A DNA stretch of 62,109 nucleotides from Brevinematales bacterium (GTDB lineage Bacteria > Spirochaetota > Brevinematia > Brevinematales > GWF1-51-8). The notes beneath the pieces are model-generated. The model had not been told where the DNA came from. It searched no databases and saw nothing but the letters and a program-made list of their open reading frames with translations. Positions 60,712-62,109 of this stretch are shown one piece after another. Both the position numbers and the translations under genes were made by a program. The DNA is taken from positions 1-62,109 of the forward strand of contig JABLXV010000028.1 in the NCBI GenBank assembly GCA_013177895.1, in the 5' to 3' direction. Each line of letters starts with the position of its first letter. The stretch's first letter is position 1.

Positions 60712-61779
60712 ATGGAAAAGATACGCGTGCTGGTGGTCGACGATTCCGCGATTGTTCGGAGCCTGCTCGACGAGAAGCTCGCCGGGTTCCCCGATATCGA
60801 AGTGATCGGCACCGCCCCCGACCCGTATATCGCGCGCGATAAAATAGTCAAACTCCAGCCCGACGTCATCACCCTCGATATAGAAATGCCCCGTATGGAC
60901 GGGCTGACCTTCCTCCAGAAACTCATGACCTATTACCCGTTCCCCGTGATCATCGTCAGTTCGGTGACCGCTAAAGACTCCTATGCATCCATCAAAGCCC
61001 TCGAGATCGGCGCGTTCGACGTAGTCAATAAGCCCGGCGGAAGTATCACGGTCAGCGATATTATCGACGATATAGTCTATAAAATACGTCAGGCCGCGAT
61101 GGTCAAGGACGTGTATGTCAACCGCCGTCTCGCGCTGGACGGCAAACTGGTCAAACGCCCCGCGGTGCATCACGACCCGCATATCCTCAGTAATATCGCC
61201 ACTACCGATAAACTGATCGCGATAGGGGCGTCCACCGGAGGCACGGTGGCGCTCGAGTATATCCTGAAGAACCTCCCGCCGAACCTTCCGCCGATAGTGG
61301 TGGTCGAGCATATGCCGACCAATTTCACCAAGCAGTTCGCGGAACGGCTGAACGAGATCTCCCAGCTCGAGGTGAAGGAAGCCGAGGAGGACGACCTGAT
61401 CGCCCCCGGGACTGTCTATATCGCGCCCGGCGGGATGCATATGACTGTCTACCGAAAGGGCGCGCTTCTCTATACCCAGTATACGGATACCGAGAAGGTG
61501 CATTTCCAGAAACCGTCGGTGGACGTCCTGTTCGAGTCGGTCGCGCAGGAAGCGGGGCAGAACGCGATCGGGTTCCTGCTGACGGGGATGGGGAAGGACG
61601 GGGCGAAGGGGCTTCTCGCGATGAAACAGCGCGGGGCGCACACGGTCGCGCAGGACGAGAAGTCGTCGATCGTGTGGGGTATGCCCAAGGCCGCGATCGA
61701 TATGGGCGCGGTCGACGAGGTAATCCCGTTAGACGACGTACCCCGTAAGATAGTGGAGCTCTCGCAGAGGAAGGGGTAA
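60712..61779 (+). CDS. cheB: CheB, chemotaxis response regulator methylesterase/deamidase
   Basis: The product has 355 residues: a receiver domain (1-125) with Asp10, Asp11 and phosphoacceptor Asp56 (TLDIEMPRMDGL) and Lys104 (NKPGG), and a methylesterase domain (~165-355) with Ser173 of GASTGG, His199 of VVVEHMPTNF and Asp295 of GMGKDGAKGL, the catalytic triad. It removes methyl groups from chemoreceptors when phosphorylated, opposite to CheR. It lies 37 kb from cheR/cheD and follows two envelope genes by 9 bases. Confidence 0.96.
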   Translation: MEKIRVLVVDDSAIVRSLLDEKLAGFPDIEVIGTAPDPYIARDKIVKLQPDVITLDIEMPRMDGLTFLQKLMTYYPFPVIIVSSVTAKDSYASIKALEIGAFDVVNKPGGSITVSDIIDDIVYKIRQAAMVKDVYVNRRLALDGKLVKRPAVHHDPHILSNIATTDKLIAIGASTGGTVALEYILKNLPPNLPPIVVVEHMPTNFTKQFAERLNEISQLEVKEAEEDDLIAPGTVYIAPGGMHMTVYRKGALLYTQYTDTEKVHFQKPSVDVLFESVAQEAGQNAIGFLLTGMGKDGAKGLLAMKQRGAHTVAQDEKSSIVWGMPKAAIDMGAVDEVIPLDDVPRKIVELSQRKG

Positions 61780-62044
61780 GTTAAAAGTTAAAAGTAACAA
61801 GTGGAAAGTGGAAAGGCAAACAGCCGGGGAATAGCCACAGAGTCACCCCTCGACAAGCTCGGGATAAACTCCGGGAGGGGGAAGTGGAAGGGATTTACGG
61901 TATCTGTATACATACAGTTACTTTATCAAATGTTTTACTTAGTAAATAAATTGTCTAGTATGATACTCGTCTCTCATTACTGGAGGGTATAGAAAAAACT
62001 GTGTAAATGGTCAATTTGTAGTATAATAATATGGAGGAAAACAA
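61780..62044. other. end-of-operon stretch with AAAGTTAAAAGT simple repeats and a repeat copy
   Basis: The stretch opens with purine-rich AAGTTAAAAGTTAAAAGTAA-type repeats (61780-61815), of which reverse copies lie at about 47886-47935 and 53980-54000, then a degenerate CTCGACAAGCTCGGG repeat (61848-61862). From about 61980 it turns into what looks like the left end of an insertion sequence (AGAAAAAACTGTGTAAAT). No gene is seen before 62045. Confidence 0.5.
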
Positions 62045-62109
62045 ATGACCATCAAATCAGAAGTTTTAGACGAGATTCTGAAGGGTTATAAAAACCCGGA
62101 AGATTTTAA
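62045..62109 (+). CDS. N-terminus of an IS256-family transposase (cut by window edge)
   Basis: Twenty-one codons are visible: MTIKSEVLDEILKGYKNPED followed by Phe, preceded by GGAGG at 8 bases. This matches the typical start of IS256-family (Mutator-type) transposases, 'LDELLKDYKNPEDLLGENGL...', and the AT-rich leader with AAACTGTGTAAAT resembles the ends of these elements. The catalytic DDE domain lies beyond the edge, so completeness cannot be judged. Confidence 0.7.
   Translation, partial: MTIKSEVLDEILKGYKNPEDF

Noticed and set aside
59737-61641. 634-codon open frame on the minus strand opposite the coiled-coil gene and cheB
   Set aside because: The plus strand codes clear CheB with all catalytic residues; the antisense frame is rich in Arg/His/Asp/Val, has no recognisable domain and results from codon bias.

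Overview
The window looks like part of a chromosome from a Gram-negative, diderm, chemotactic bacterium with mid-range GC, most plausibly an uncultured member of the Spirochaetota. The pointers are a P13-like small outer-membrane protein, a UPF0164/PorV-like barrel, CheD beside CheR, many lipoproteins with short lipoboxes, a TolC/MacAB-type exporter and RseP. This is inferred from gene families; there is no rRNA or marker gene here to settle it. I see no tRNA, rRNA or CRISPR array.

Layout. (1) 1-9391, all on the plus strand: end of a glycosyltransferase-like gene, an ECF sigma factor with a small membrane partner, two proteins with glycogen-binding-like (CBM48/E-set) domains (one broken by two frameshifts), a lipoprotein metallopeptidase, then a four-gene MacA/MacB/TolC-type exporter. 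(2) 9602-16059: a P13-like protein with an ISL3-family insertion sequence 30 bp from its start, an outer-membrane protein, a stand-alone HypF C-domain-like protein and a diacylglycerol-kinase-family lipid kinase. (3) 16200-24600: paired inverted repeat elements, three tandem CotH-kinase lipoproteins, then cheR, cheD and a DUF4956 membrane protein. (4) 24639-33965: a PorV-like barrel co-transcribed with a 1351-residue secreted protein (starch-binding-like module, eight Ig-like repeats, FlgD-like C-terminus) behind a perfect cre/LacI-type palindrome, a small Cys protein, a porin, a coiled-coil membrane protein and a SPOR protein. (5) 34177-41968: lipoproteins, two of them beta-helix proteins, a CsgG/PEGA/barrel protein, DUF4340 and CBS-like/PAS proteins. 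(6) 42111-53880: an accessory stretch in which AT-rich newcomers (an XRE regulator with a lipoprotein; a nuclease-HTH fusion; a winged-helix gene plus a protease-like gene) alternate with backbone genes (MGH1-like glycoside hydrolase, DUF4160/DUF2442, purN, rseP). A second ISL3 copy interrupts the last newcomer. (7) 53988-61779: rlmB, a PIF1-WYL helicase, DUF1015, a TPR protein, a coiled-coil protein and cheB. (8) The window ends inside the first codons of an IS256-type transposase.

How it fits together. The backbone is heavily invested in the cell surface. Several secreted proteins carry alpha-glucan-binding-like modules (the two after the sigma factor, two of the CotH proteins, the 1351-residue protein), and there is a secreted glycoside hydrolase and a catabolite-type operator, so handling of alpha-glucans or related polymers is a reasonable theme, but it is an inference.

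The most striking points are: the two ISL3 copies, identical in length, each with a different one-base deletion; the exact reconstruction of an AT-rich gene across the second copy; the PD-(D/E)XK-like/XRE fusion; a textbook promoter whose 17-bp spacer is filled by a palindromic operator; and families of small structured repeats, one of them inside a coding sequence. One-base deletions recur in three places, so sequencing error must be excluded before any of these genes is called dead.
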